Shown here one piece after another: positions 1-8,113 of a DNA stretch of 64,000 bases (the stretch's first letter is position 1; each line of letters opens with the position of its first letter). The translations under genes and the position numbers were made by a program. The notes beneath the pieces are model-generated. The model was not told the origin of the DNA. It ran no database searches and saw nothing but the letters and a program-made list of their open reading frames with translations. The DNA comes from Bacillota bacterium (lineage in GTDB: Bacteria; Bacillota; Clostridia; Saccharofermentanales; Saccharofermentanaceae): contig JAEWUD010000043.1 of the NCBI GenBank assembly GCA_023397475.1, positions 1 through 64,000 of the forward strand, in the 5' to 3' direction.

Positions 1-134
1 TGCTAGAACATATTCCGGAAGGTGCAAAAATCTATATTGCCTGCGGATATACCGATTTGCGCAAGCAAATTGACGGTCTGGCAGCTATGGTTAAGGAAGG
101 CTTCCAGTTGGATCCGTTTCAGAATGCGCTATAA
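1..134 (+). pseudogene. IS66-family Orf2 (TnpB) remnant
   Basis: The frame open from the left window edge to a stop at 132-134 reads IPEGAKIYIACGYTDLRKQI and on to LDPFQNAL. That is the conserved core of the IS66 accessory protein Orf2/TnpB. The family normally continues for about 60 more residues after this point (the FxFCNRRRDR segment), but here a TAA follows directly, so the C-terminal half is missing. The 5' part lies outside the window. A GNAT gene starts 32 bp downstream, so this is a degraded insertion sequence next to accessory genes. No tnpC transposase follows. Confidence 0.8.
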
Positions 135-166
135 TCGAAGAATCGACACCAAGCGGGGGATCATGC

Positions 167-652
167 ATGATTTTTCGAGAAGCAAGACCTGACGAAATTC
201 CGGAACTCCTGGCGGAAGCCTACCCCGTGTGGCAGAGGGGACGGACGTTCGCGCAATACTGTGCGGACAACCGCAAAGAGGAAGCATACGGTACGCGATA
301 TGTTCTCGAAAAGGACGGCGAAGTGGTGAGCTCGCTGATCTGGCTGTGGCCGGAATGCCGCCTTCCGCGCAAGGTCTTCGGCATCGGCTCCGTCGTCACG
401 CCGCCGCGCTTTCGCGGCCACGGTTATGCGAGCGAGATGCTCATGCACTGCCTCCGGATGGCGGACCTTTCGACAGATATTGTGCTCTTGTATTCCGACG
501 TCGACCCCGCCTTTTACGAGCGATTTGCTTTTCGCGCACTGCCTGCCGCCCTTCAGAGCAAGGCCGACAGCGTGTTTATGGCGCTCTGTGACGAGGCCGG
601 CTGGATCGAGTTGCTCTCGAGCCCGATCGAGGCGCTGCCGGAGTATTTCTAG
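167..652 (+). CDS. GNAT-family N-acetyltransferase
   Basis: 161 aa with the GNAT fold signature. It opens MIFREARPDEIPELL, typical of the first strand and helix, has a central strand with VVTPPRFRGHGYASEML (the acetyl-CoA loop, R-x-x-G-x-G/A), and ends with YSDVDPAFYERFAF, the usual Y/FYERxGF motif before the last strand. A GGGGGA Shine-Dalgarno lies 5-6 nt before the ATG. The substrate cannot be told from sequence; the family acetylates amines on small molecules or proteins. It stands alone and converges with the thymidylate-synthase-like gene, separated by about 30 bp. Confidence 0.85.
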   Translation: MIFREARPDEIPELLAEAYPVWQRGRTFAQYCADNRKEEAYGTRYVLEKDGEVVSSLIWLWPECRLPRKVFGIGSVVTPPRFRGHGYASEMLMHCLRMADLSTDIVLLYSDVDPAFYERFAFRALPAALQSKADSVFMALCDEAGWIELLSSPIEALPEYF

Positions 653-681
653 GGTGGGGTGATGGGAATTATGACGTGCAA

Positions 682-1707
682 TTAGAAGTTTACGGATGCT
701 TGCGTTGTCGAAAATTCCGCGCCCTTCGCCGTCAGGTAATTTCGGACAAAATACTGATGCGTCACGCTGAGTTGCGAGATCAGCTCCACGTCCGCGCGCC
801 GTTCGAACTTCCATTGGCGATATATTTCGAGCATGAGGAGAATATCGCTCCAGTACCGGTTGTTCACGAAAGCATTTGCGCTCCTGATCCGGGAAAACGG
901 GACATTGTTGCGCAGCTCATTCTCGAAAAACAACAACTTGTCGATATCGTCCCGGCTCGATCCCTTTGGCATCCGGTCAAAAGTCAAACGATACTGTGTA
1001 AACTTGCGAGGGTTCTCCAGTAGGCCCATCGCACGGAGAAAATCGGACATATAGAGATGCGAGGAGCCTACCTGATGGTGATATGATCCGATCTCGACCC
1101 CAAGTTCCGCCGCCATCAGCTCCTGAAGGAAGGTAAACGCGAAAACATCGCTTACGATGCCCCGGTACATGTCGTTCGCGCGCATTGTCGTAATGAGATG
1201 AAGCCGTCCGTTTCTCAACAGAAACTGCATCGACAGCGTACTGGCCACATCGATGTTGGACGGATCCAGGAGCTCTTCCGGCCGGAAAATCTGTATCGCC
1301 GCCCGCTTGGAATCCGGCGACCGCTTGATCTCCTGCTTGACCTGATCCCACTGATCGATGCAGGTATTCCAATGGAAAATCCGCGGGCCGGTCGCCGTCC
1401 CCGTTAGGACCTGATTGTCCGCAGAGAATTTCGCCATTCCCGGCGCATAATACCTGATAAAATCCAAGGAGTCCGATCCGCTCAAATACCACAGCACCTC
1501 GGCATAATCGAAAAAGATATTCTCTCTCCGCTTGCTGGCGTAACAAACCCTCTCCACCGGATTCGTGAGCGTGAAGGACGTAAACAATTTCTCATACTGG
1601 CTGGCATTTCTCGGCGTATTCTCATAATCATAATCATGGACATGTGCTTCAATGAGCCGCAAGTAAATATCATGAAAGTTATTATCCGTGAAATTTATCC
1701 CAGACAT
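682..1707 (-). CDS. Thymidylate synthase/dCMP hydroxymethylase-like protein lacking the catalytic Cys
   Basis: 341 aa, related to the ThyA/pyrimidine hydroxymethylase superfamily. Visible are the N-terminal helix region, the segment DVASTLSMQF (about 153-162) equivalent to the catalytic PCHxxxQF of ThyA, TTMRANDMYRG (173-183) equivalent to QRSxDxFLG, and HHQVGSSHLY equivalent to HTxGDAHIY. Ser156 (codon AGT, 1240-1242) sits where the nucleophilic Cys should be. Asp187 sits at the ThyA Asn177 position, which in this superfamily marks dCMP/CMP rather than dUMP use. Either chemistry is altered, or the protein binds nucleotide without classical catalysis. A promoter-like pair lies upstream at 1826-1854. 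No dihydrofolate reductase or phage genes are adjacent. The family call is firm, the activity unknown. Confidence 0.8.
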   Translation of the reverse strand: MSGINFTDNNFHDIYLRLIEAHVHDYDYENTPRNASQYEKLFTSFTLTNPVERVCYASKRRENIFFDYAEVLWYLSGSDSLDFIRYYAPGMAKFSADNQVLTGTATGPRIFHWNTCIDQWDQVKQEIKRSPDSKRAAIQIFRPEELLDPSNIDVASTLSMQFLLRNGRLHLITTMRANDMYRGIVSDVFAFTFLQELMAAELGVEIGSYHHQVGSSHLYMSDFLRAMGLLENPRKFTQYRLTFDRMPKGSSRDDIDKLLFFENELRNNVPFSRIRSANAFVNNRYWSDILLMLEIYRQWKFERRADVELISQLSVTHQYFVRNYLTAKGAEFSTTQASVNF

Positions 1708-1825
1708 ACCTACTCCTTGCGAATACGTGTTCCGGCCGTTCGTTCATGCGTGAAATAACGGCACGGCATTCCGGCCAGTTAGTAACGCTTTTTCATTTAT
1801 AATTATTATTAACCCTTCATATTTA

Positions 1826-1854
1826 TAAATAGACTCTCCCGCGCGAAAAGTCAA
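1826..1854 (-). promoter_or_regulatory. Sigma-A-type promoter for the thymidylate-synthase-like gene
   Basis: On the minus strand, TTGACT (1854-1849), a 17-nt spacer and TATTTA (1831-1826), about 120 bp upstream of the start at 1707. The -35 box overlaps the stop codon of the small gene at 1851-2018. Confidence 0.45.
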
Positions 1855-2018
1855 GGGCAAACGATTATACTTCCTGCCGCGACAGTGGTTGTCATCGTGC
1901 ACAGGGTCCATCCGCTCGCCGCGTATCTGTTGAGTGTGTTGTCAAGTGCCGACAAATTCTTTGCGTCGTGACCAATGAACTTCTCCTTCAAGATTACCTG
2001 TTCGCTCTTGTACAGCAT
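1851..2018 (-). CDS. Small DUF4177-like protein
   Basis: A 55-aa frame beginning MLYKSEQVILKEKFIG and ending TLCTMTTTVAAGSIIVCP. An AAGGAG Shine-Dalgarno lies 9 nt before the ATG at 2018. The pattern (V-I-L-K-E-K-F...LDNTLNRYAASGWTLCTM) resembles DUF4177, a 50-60-residue family of unknown function with a central LNxxGxxGWELV motif. It lies upstream of, and on the same strand as, the thymidylate-synthase-like gene. The good ribosome-binding site and family-like pattern support a real gene; no function can be assigned. Confidence 0.55.
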   Translation of the reverse strand: MLYKSEQVILKEKFIGHDAKNLSALDNTLNRYAASGWTLCTMTTTVAAGSIIVCP

Positions 2019-2323
2019 AATCTCAATCTCCTTACCATATCTTCAAACCGCCAAATCAAGCATTGGTAGATATCACTATCATAGTACACCTCCGCGCCGG
2101 CGAATTCATTCCCAGCTGCTACTACTTTTCGGTCTTTTGAGCTCGGGGATGGAAGCAAGCCGGTCGCTGAACAGGAGTTTCTTGCTGCAAGACGTATTAT
2201 CGCAAGAAACGCTGTTGGTTTACTCGGGCGAGAGAAGAGACGTCGCAATCTTCGGAGCAAATCTCGAGAACTGCATCACGCACGAGTACTTGTCAACGAG
2301 AACTCATTTAGAAAAACGCGTCG
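2019..2323. other. Intergenic stretch without a supported gene
   Basis: Several overlapping short frames exist on both strands, but none has a convincing start signal, recognisable motif or protein-like composition. It separates the small DUF4177-like gene from the tandem repeat. Confidence 0.4.
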
Positions 2324-2515
2324 TTTGTCATTGATGATTAGCGCACATACGAAAACCTGTGAAGAAGCCTGTTTCGTATGTGCATCAATGACAAATAATC
2401 GCTCTGGGGTAGCTAGCGCACATACGAAAACCTGTGAAGAAGCCGGTTTCGTATGTGCATCAATGACAAATAATCGCTCTGGGATGGCTGGCGCACATGC
2501 GAAATACGAAGAATC
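2324..2515. repeat. 75-bp tandem repeat with internal palindrome
   Basis: Units begin at 2341, 2416 and (truncated, diverged) 2491, giving an exact 75-bp period. The first two units differ at only a few positions. Each full unit carries an inverted repeat, GCACATACGAAA (2343-2354) against TTTCGTATGTGC (2372-2383). In unit 1 the stem can be extended: TTTGTCATTGATG (2324-2336) pairs with CATCAATGACAAA (2383-2395), leaving a bulge of about 6 nt. Because 75 is divisible by three, one frame stays open through the repeats; I do not treat it as coding. Confidence 0.85.
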
Positions 2516-2959
2516 GGACTTTTTGGATGTATAACTATGTGATGCCCCCTGCGTTTGTTTTCGTTGATTGATATCTTTGAAGCCACGCCCAGTCCACCTT
2601 CTATCCGGTTTCGTTACTTGGCGATAAATCTATGATGCGAGGCATATCAATCTGAAGATCCTAACCGAGTGATGACCTGTCTGCCTGCTTTTCGCGAGAA
2701 GAAGGTGTTCAGCACACAGGTGTATGACGCAATCGCAACGAGATGTAAGGTCACCAACTAGCTCCTTCTTCATGAAGCCCGCCAATTACATAATTAAACG
2801 TTATGCGCATACTTCTTCCGCTATCTCCTATGCTATAATTATGATTATTACTGCAAATCGTTTTTTTGCTTCATGATAAATATCTCTTCAGCGTTCTTGC
2901 CTGCGTAGCCTTTCGTCTCTCATAACATAGGATCTGACAGTCGATACAGAGGATGGCCT
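2516..2959. other. Intergenic region before the EAL sensor gene
   Basis: About 440 bp with no supported gene. It carries an extended -10 promoter at 2831-2839 and is AT-richer toward the downstream gene. Confidence 0.4.
2831..2839 (+). promoter_or_regulatory. Extended -10 promoter element
   Basis: TGCTATAAT, a TGnTATAAT extended -10, lies 120 bp before the start of the EAL-domain gene. No good -35 hexamer is visible at the expected distance. Confidence 0.4.
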
Positions 2960-5845
2960 ATGAAGAAGATCACCTCGGACGCCAAGAACCTCGAGCCGAA
3001 CCCACTGACTTTCTCGTGGAGCGCTGCTCTGCGAAGCAAGCCTGTGTTGTTGCGCGTCGTTATCACTTCACTGCTGATCCTGCTGTTGAGTGGGTTTTAT
3101 CTGAGCCTGGCTTGGAACAAGTACGATGAGGTAGCGTCGGCGGAAGCCCTTGCGTTGGGCGAATCGCTCCAAGCTCTTCTCCCACAGGCCTTGATAGTAG
3201 ATCTGGTTCAGGATCCCAATCGCACGGAGAATGAGAAGTACCCGATTATCAAGCAGCAATTGACCCGTCTGCAGAACACGAAGAATCCCCTCCATTTCTC
3301 CTATGTGCTTTTTGAGACGGACGGTACCATATCCGTTCTTGGCGATTCGAGACCGGACGGCGCGGGAGATAACGGGCCGACCCAGATTCTGGACGTTTTG
3401 AGAGAACCCTATCTCGAGCCATTCAAGACAGGCCAGAGTACCGAGATGCGTCATTCTGTCGACGGCATCGGTTCGTGGATCTCCGTGCTGGTTCCGATCC
3501 GTGATGCGGAGACCGGTAACGTCATCGCTGTATTCGGAGTCGATTACTCCGGTACCGAATGGACCTCGCACATCTGGATTCACATGATTCCGGATATCAT
3601 CCTGACCATGTGCTTGCTGATTCTGTCCTTCTCGCTCCTGTACGCATGGCTGCAGCACATCGCGAACAAGGCCTTGAGCCGCAATCTGGCATTCGACGAA
3701 GCTCTCTACCGCGGCGCCTTCGATCAGGCCCCTATTGGCGTCGCCATCATGAACGGCAAATACTTCGTCTCCCATTCCTTGTTCGGGCACGCGAATATCA
3801 ATCAGAAGTTCGAGCGAATCATCGGCTGGTCCACGCGCGATCTGGTGAAGATGACCTGGGCGGAGATCACACACCCCGAGGACCTGGCCCTTGATCTGGA
3901 GAAATTCACGCAGTTGCAACAAGGCCTCATCAACGGATATTCCATGGAGAAGCGTTTCCTGAAGCCGGACGGATCCTACGTCTGGGTGAATATGTCCATC
4001 TCCCCGCTGACCGGCATTCCGGACAAGAACGCCACGCACCTTTGCATCATCGAGGACATCTCCGCGCGAAAAGAAACTGAGCGACAACTCAAAGAGGTCG
4101 AGCGCCGCCAATCGGTCCTCCTCTCCCATCTCCCGGGTATGGCATACCGATGCAAGCACGATCGACAGTGGACGATGGAATTTGTCTCGGACGGCTGTCT
4201 CCTCTTAACCGGCTACGCGCCGGAGAGCCTTCTCAACAACAGGGATCTGTCCTATAACGACGTGATCTCGCCAGAATACCGGGATAAGATCTGGAACGTT
4301 TGGAAGACCTGTCTCGAGAACAGAATTCCCTACCAGGACGAATATGAGATCAATACAGCCTCCGGAGATCGCAAGTGGGTCATGGAGATCGGTCAGGGCA
4401 TTTACGATGACGACGGCGGCATCGATGCTTTGGAGGGAATCGTTCTTGATATCTCGGACAGGAAAGAAATGGAGAACAACCTCCGATACATGAGCGAACA
4501 CGACCGCTTGACGGGACTTTACAATCGCGAGTACATGGAGGCTTTCCTCGAGGAGGAAGCTGCCAAGGGTGATTCGATCAAGCGAGCCATGATCAGCATC
4601 AACCTGAGTACTGTTTCGGTGATCACCTCCAATTACGGCTTCCACTATACCCAAGCCCTCTTGAAAAGCATCGCCGAAGCGTTAAAGAAACTCGCATCCG
4701 CAGATAAACAGCTTTTCAAGACGTACGAGAACCGGTTCGTCTTCTATGTAACCGGCTATCGTGACAAGAGCGACCTTCTCGACTTCAGCCGTGAAATCGC
4801 GGTCACATTGCAGAGCATACTGTTATCGGAGAGAATCGGCGGCGGCATCGGGATCCTCGAGATGGATCCGGATCCGGAATTCAATGCGGACCGGCTCTCG
4901 CGGCGCCTCCTGCTCGCTTCCGAGCGATCCGTAACACTTTTCGACAGAGACTTTCACCCCTGTTTCTATGACAGAGAATTGGAAGCCATTGTCAATCGGG
5001 AGAAAGACATACGGACGGCACTCTCCGGAATTGCCTCCGGGAATGCTTCCGGTAACGCCGCCGGAATTGCCTCTGGGAATGCTTCCGGTAACGCCGCCGG
5101 CCAGAAGGCCGCTGAGGTGTTCCTCCTGTACCAACCGATCCTGGATCTCCGGACCAACGAGATCTGTGCCTTTGAAGCCCTGGCACGCTTGCGGACCGAG
5201 AAACTCGGGCTTGTCCCCCCGCTCGAATTCATTCCGATCGCCGAGAGAACGAAGCTCATCATCCCGATCGGCGAGATCATCATGACCCAAGCGCTGCGAT
5301 TCCTCAAGTATCTCGTGGATAACGGCCACACGACAATCCGTGTGGCAATCAATATCTCCGCGATCCAGATCCTGAGCCCGGACTTCACGGACCGTCTCAT
5401 TCAAATCATTCACGAAACAAACGTGCCGCCGGAGAACATTGATCTCGAGATAACCGAGTCCGTATTCGCCTCCGATTATGAGCAGATCAACAGCTTCATA
5501 AAGAGACTCCGCGACATCGGGTTGCAAATCGCCATCGACGACTTCGGAACCGGCTACTCCTCCCTTGCCAGAGTCAAAGAACTGAATGTCGACTGTCTCA
5601 AGATCGACAAATACTTCATCGACAAACTCCTCTCCGACGGTCCTAATAACACCATCATCGGCGAAATCATCTCCATGGCGCATCGGCTCGGCCACTATAC
5701 AATCGCCGAAGGCGTCGAAGAAAAGGAGCAAAAGAATTACCTTATGGAGAATGGTTGCGATATGATGCAGGGCTATCTGATCGGAAAGCCACTCGACGAG
5801 CAAACAGCAACCGCGATGCTTGGAATCGAGCCTCGCGAGCAATAA
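2960..5845 (+). CDS. Membrane sensor with two PAS domains, degenerate GGDEF and intact EAL domain
   Basis: 961 aa. A transmembrane helix at about 31-52 is followed by a roughly 150-residue extracytoplasmic sensor region and a second helix at about 205-230. PAS domains follow at about 248-372 and 385-500, then a GGDEF-like domain (about 505-670) and a C-terminal EAL domain (about 722-955). The GGDEF signature is replaced by TYENRFVFYV, so cyclase activity is unlikely. The EAL domain keeps its metal and substrate residues: E739-A-L, NISA, EITES, DDFGTGYSSL, KIDKYFID, EGVEE and QGY. It is therefore probably a cyclic-di-GMP phosphodiesterase, with the GGDEF remnant acting as a GTP- or signal-binding module. 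A Gly/Ala/Ser/Asn linker between the two domains is an exact in-frame duplication. The next gene is separated by palindromes and is probably independent. Confidence 0.9.
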   Translation: MKKITSDAKNLEPNPLTFSWSAALRSKPVLLRVVITSLLILLLSGFYLSLAWNKYDEVASAEALALGESLQALLPQALIVDLVQDPNRTENEKYPIIKQQLTRLQNTKNPLHFSYVLFETDGTISVLGDSRPDGAGDNGPTQILDVLREPYLEPFKTGQSTEMRHSVDGIGSWISVLVPIRDAETGNVIAVFGVDYSGTEWTSHIWIHMIPDIILTMCLLILSFSLLYAWLQHIANKALSRNLAFDEALYRGAFDQAPIGVAIMNGKYFVSHSLFGHANINQKFERIIGWSTRDLVKMTWAEITHPEDLALDLEKFTQLQQGLINGYSMEKRFLKPDGSYVWVNMSISPLTGIPDKNATHLCIIEDISARKETERQLKEVERRQSVLLSHLPGMAYRCKHDRQWTMEFVSDGCLLLTGYAPESLLNNRDLSYNDVISPEYRDKIWNVWKTCLENRIPYQDEYEINTASGDRKWVMEIGQGIYDDDGGIDALEGIVLDISDRKEMENNLRYMSEHDRLTGLYNREYMEAFLEEEAAKGDSIKRAMISINLSTVSVITSNYGFHYTQALLKSIAEALKKLASADKQLFKTYENRFVFYVTGYRDKSDLLDFSREIAVTLQSILLSERIGGGIGILEMDPDPEFNADRLSRRLLLASERSVTLFDRDFHPCFYDRELEAIVNREKDIRTALSGIASGNASGNAAGIASGNASGNAAGQKAAEVFLLYQPILDLRTNEICAFEALARLRTEKLGLVPPLEFIPIAERTKLIIPIGEIIMTQALRFLKYLVDNGHTTIRVAINISAIQILSPDFTDRLIQIIHETNVPPENIDLEITESVFASDYEQINSFIKRLRDIGLQIAIDDFGTGYSSLARVKELNVDCLKIDKYFIDKLLSDGPNNTIIGEIISMAHRLGHYTIAEGVEEKEQKNYLMENGCDMMQGYLIGKPLDEQTATAMLGIEPREQ
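5027..5098 (+). repeat. 36-bp in-frame tandem duplication in the GGDEF-EAL linker
   Basis: Two nearly identical 36-bp units (5027-5062 and 5063-5098), each encoding GIASGNASGNAA. They form a flexible low-complexity linker. In-frame units of this kind can expand or contract by slippage without breaking the gene. Confidence 0.9.
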
Positions 5846-5906
5846 CGCATGTACACTTGCAGCTGCCATGTGTTCCCTCTGTGCTTTCCGCTTCGTTCAC
5901 CGGGGA

Positions 5907-5967
5907 ATTCATTCGATATGTCGAATGAATATAGCATCATCGGGCATTTCATTCGACGTATCGAATG
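5907..5967. promoter_or_regulatory. Twin operator-like palindromes upstream of the AAA ATPase
   Basis: CATTCGA-N4-TCGAATG occurs at 5910-5927 and again at 5950-5967, 40 bp apart centre to centre, or nearly four helical turns. The first copy extends to perfect 10-bp arms (5907-5916/5921-5930). They lie 66-126 bp before the start at 6033. The shape is that of a binding site for a dimeric repressor or for cooperating dimers; the regulator is not identifiable here. Confidence 0.6.
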
Positions 5968-6032
5968 TATTTCTTGCTTTTTCACGATAAATGTCGTTTA
6001 CTGAAAGAAGAATCGAAGGAGGTGATCGAATC

Positions 6033-7244
6033 ATGTTGCCGAGAGAAATGTATATGCGACGCATTCGCCCATTTATCGGAAATGATTTGATCAAAGTGAT
6101 CTCCGGCATCCGTCGTTGCGGCAAATCCGTCATGCTCTCCCTGATACAGAAGGAGATCCGTGACACCGGGGTTTCCGAGAACAACTTCATTTCGATCAAC
6201 TTTGAGAATATGAGCACTGCAGGCCTTGCTTCGGCCGAAGCTCTTCGGCAGGAGATACTGACGCGAGCCGGGAAGATGCAGGGCAAAGTATATCTTTTTC
6301 TCGACGAGATTCAGGAAGTGGATCACTGGGAAAGATGCATCAATTCGTTGCGACTTGAGCTGGACTGTGATATTTACATTACGGGATCGAACGCGAAGCT
6401 TCTTTCGGGAGAGCTCGCCACATACCTTGCGGGACGTTTTGTGGAGTTTGTGATCTACCCGTTCTCCTTCGCCGAATTTCTCGCAATGTCCGCAGCTCTC
6501 GGGAATAAGACTTCGACACAGGAGGCTTTTCGCGAGTATCTGACATGGGGCGGCATGCCCTTCCTTTATCACCTTCTTCGCGACGAAGATGCGGTCACCC
6601 AGTACCTGCGGGACATCTATAACTCTGTCGTACTCAAGGACATTGTTCATCGATATCGCATCCGCGATGTTGATCTTCTCGAACGAATCATCTCATATCT
6701 GGTAGCGAATATCGGAACCGAAATCTCTGCCAACTCCCTGTCGAAATACTTTCGCAGCGAGGGTCGGACCGTCTCGACGGAGACGATACTTAATTATATC
6801 AACGCTTGCGAGAATTCTTTCCTGTTCTACCGCGTCCGCCGGCAAGATATTCAGGGGAAACGCCTTCTTGCGAGCAACGAGAAATTCTATATCGCCGATC
6901 ACGGGATACGCGAAGTAATCTACGGAGGTAATACAAGAGATATCCAGCTGGTTCTCGAGAACATTGTTTATCTCGAAATGCTTCGTCGCGGCTATCAGGT
7001 AACCATTGGCAAAACCGCAGGCAAGGAGATTGATTTCGTCTGCGAAAAGCGCGGGGAGAAGATGTATCTTCAAGTCGCCTATCTTCTTGCGTCCGAGGAG
7101 ACGATCCAACGGGAATTCGGCGTCTATGCGCATCTGTCAGATAACTATCCGAAATACGTCCTGTCACTTGATGAATTTGACATGAGCAGAGACGGAATCA
7201 AGCACGAGAACATCCGCGATTTTCTCCTGAAGAATTTGGACTGA
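6033..7244 (+). CDS. AAA-family ATPase with C-terminal DUF4143 domain
   Basis: 403 aa from the ATG at 6033, chosen because a full-length Shine-Dalgarno (AAGGAGGTGATC, 6016-6027) precedes it; an ATG 42 bp earlier has none. The Walker A motif is GIRRCGKS (25-32), Walker B is YLFLDEIQEVDHW, and a sensor segment YITGSNAKLLS follows. The middle includes TWGGMPFL and the C-terminal part has the nuclease-like GKEIDFVCEK segment of DUF4143 proteins. These ATPases are common, often multicopy, and of unknown function; toxin or mobile-element links have been suggested. A pentapeptide-repeat gene follows after 17 bp, so the two are likely co-transcribed. Confidence 0.88.
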   Translation: MLPREMYMRRIRPFIGNDLIKVISGIRRCGKSVMLSLIQKEIRDTGVSENNFISINFENMSTAGLASAEALRQEILTRAGKMQGKVYLFLDEIQEVDHWERCINSLRLELDCDIYITGSNAKLLSGELATYLAGRFVEFVIYPFSFAEFLAMSAALGNKTSTQEAFREYLTWGGMPFLYHLLRDEDAVTQYLRDIYNSVVLKDIVHRYRIRDVDLLERIISYLVANIGTEISANSLSKYFRSEGRTVSTETILNYINACENSFLFYRVRRQDIQGKRLLASNEKFYIADHGIREVIYGGNTRDIQLVLENIVYLEMLRRGYQVTIGKTAGKEIDFVCEKRGEKMYLQVAYLLASEETIQREFGVYAHLSDNYPKYVLSLDEFDMSRDGIKHENIRDFLLKNLD

Positions 7245-7261
7245 GAGAGCCGAGGCACCGC

Positions 7262-7918
7262 ATGAGCATCGCAAAGCCGAAACTTCCTACTAATCTCGTT
7301 TCCGTCGAGGACTTCTCTTCCCTCGCACAAGAGCATCGGTCCGAAGATTCCCCCATATCCGGAATCTACTGTAGTGACACGACGCTTGTAGAGGAAGACC
7401 TGCTTCTTCTCGAAGTCCGCTCCAGCCGATTTCAGGGTTGTAGCTTCTCTCACTGCCATTTTGAGAAAGCGGTCTTTATCGATGTCTGCTTCCAGAACTG
7501 CGATCTCTCCAACAGCAGATTCCGTGGCGCTTTTTTCGAGCGCTGCCAATTCCTCTCCTGCAAGGCAGTTGGCGTCGACATGAGCGACACGCGGTTCAAG
7601 AACGTTGCGTTCCGACAGACTCGACTCCAGTATGCCTTCTTTGATAAGGCGAAAATGAGTGACGTGCTTTTCGACGAGATCGACTTTACCGAGTCATCCA
7701 TGATCGAAGCAAGTCTCAAGAACTTCACTGTCCGTGACGTGAAATTCATTCGGAACAACTTCTTCAAGACCCCTCTGTCCGGCATCGATCTCTCTCAGAG
7801 CGATCTTGTCGCACCCGTCGTTTCCATGCCGCCGGTCGAGTTGAAGGGAGCGATCATAAGTCCCGCGCAAGCGGCCGACCTGATCGGTCTTTGGGGGATC
7901 GTTGTGAAGGAGGACTAG
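7262..7918 (+). CDS. Pentapeptide-repeat protein
   Basis: 218 aa. Runs of A/C/S-x-F/L-x-x pentapeptides occupy roughly residues 50-175 (for example CSFSHCHFEKAVF and CDLSNSRFRGAFF), which fold as a right-handed quadrilateral beta-helix. The overall size equals that of Qnr-type DNA-mimic proteins, but the repeat order and tail differ, so I do not claim quinolone protection. The start is supported by GAGG about 9 nt upstream. It lies 17 bp behind the ATPase gene, probably in one operon under the twin palindromes. Confidence 0.85.
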   Translation: MSIAKPKLPTNLVSVEDFSSLAQEHRSEDSPISGIYCSDTTLVEEDLLLLEVRSSRFQGCSFSHCHFEKAVFIDVCFQNCDLSNSRFRGAFFERCQFLSCKAVGVDMSDTRFKNVAFRQTRLQYAFFDKAKMSDVLFDEIDFTESSMIEASLKNFTVRDVKFIRNNFFKTPLSGIDLSQSDLVAPVVSMPPVELKGAIISPAQAADLIGLWGIVVKED

Positions 7919-8113
7919 CGCAGTAATGCCTTGCGGCGTCGGATCCTTCATAGACTTTTTGTAGAATCCTGTCCGTTTCTAGCTGATTTGTGCCAAATTT
8001 ACGATACATTATTTCATTCCAAAGTTATTTTGTGGTATTTTTTTAAGACTGCTCATTAATAAGAGACGAATAATTTTCGCTTTTCTTCGATCAACGATAT
8101 ATAGGAGCTTCCG

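Noticed and set aside
1975..2334. 119-aa plus-strand frame
   Set aside because: It overlaps the better-supported minus-strand DUF4177-like gene and has no Shine-Dalgarno or recognisable motif.
2325..2534. 69-aa open frame with two 25-residue repeats
   Set aside because: The frame exists only because the DNA repeat is 75 bp long; there is no ribosome-binding site, and the sequence is better explained by its palindromes.
2640..2760. Short frame VMTCLPAFREKKVFSTQ ending near 2760
   Set aside because: About 30 residues, no start signal, and no family that I can name with confidence; could be an IS trace but not supportable.
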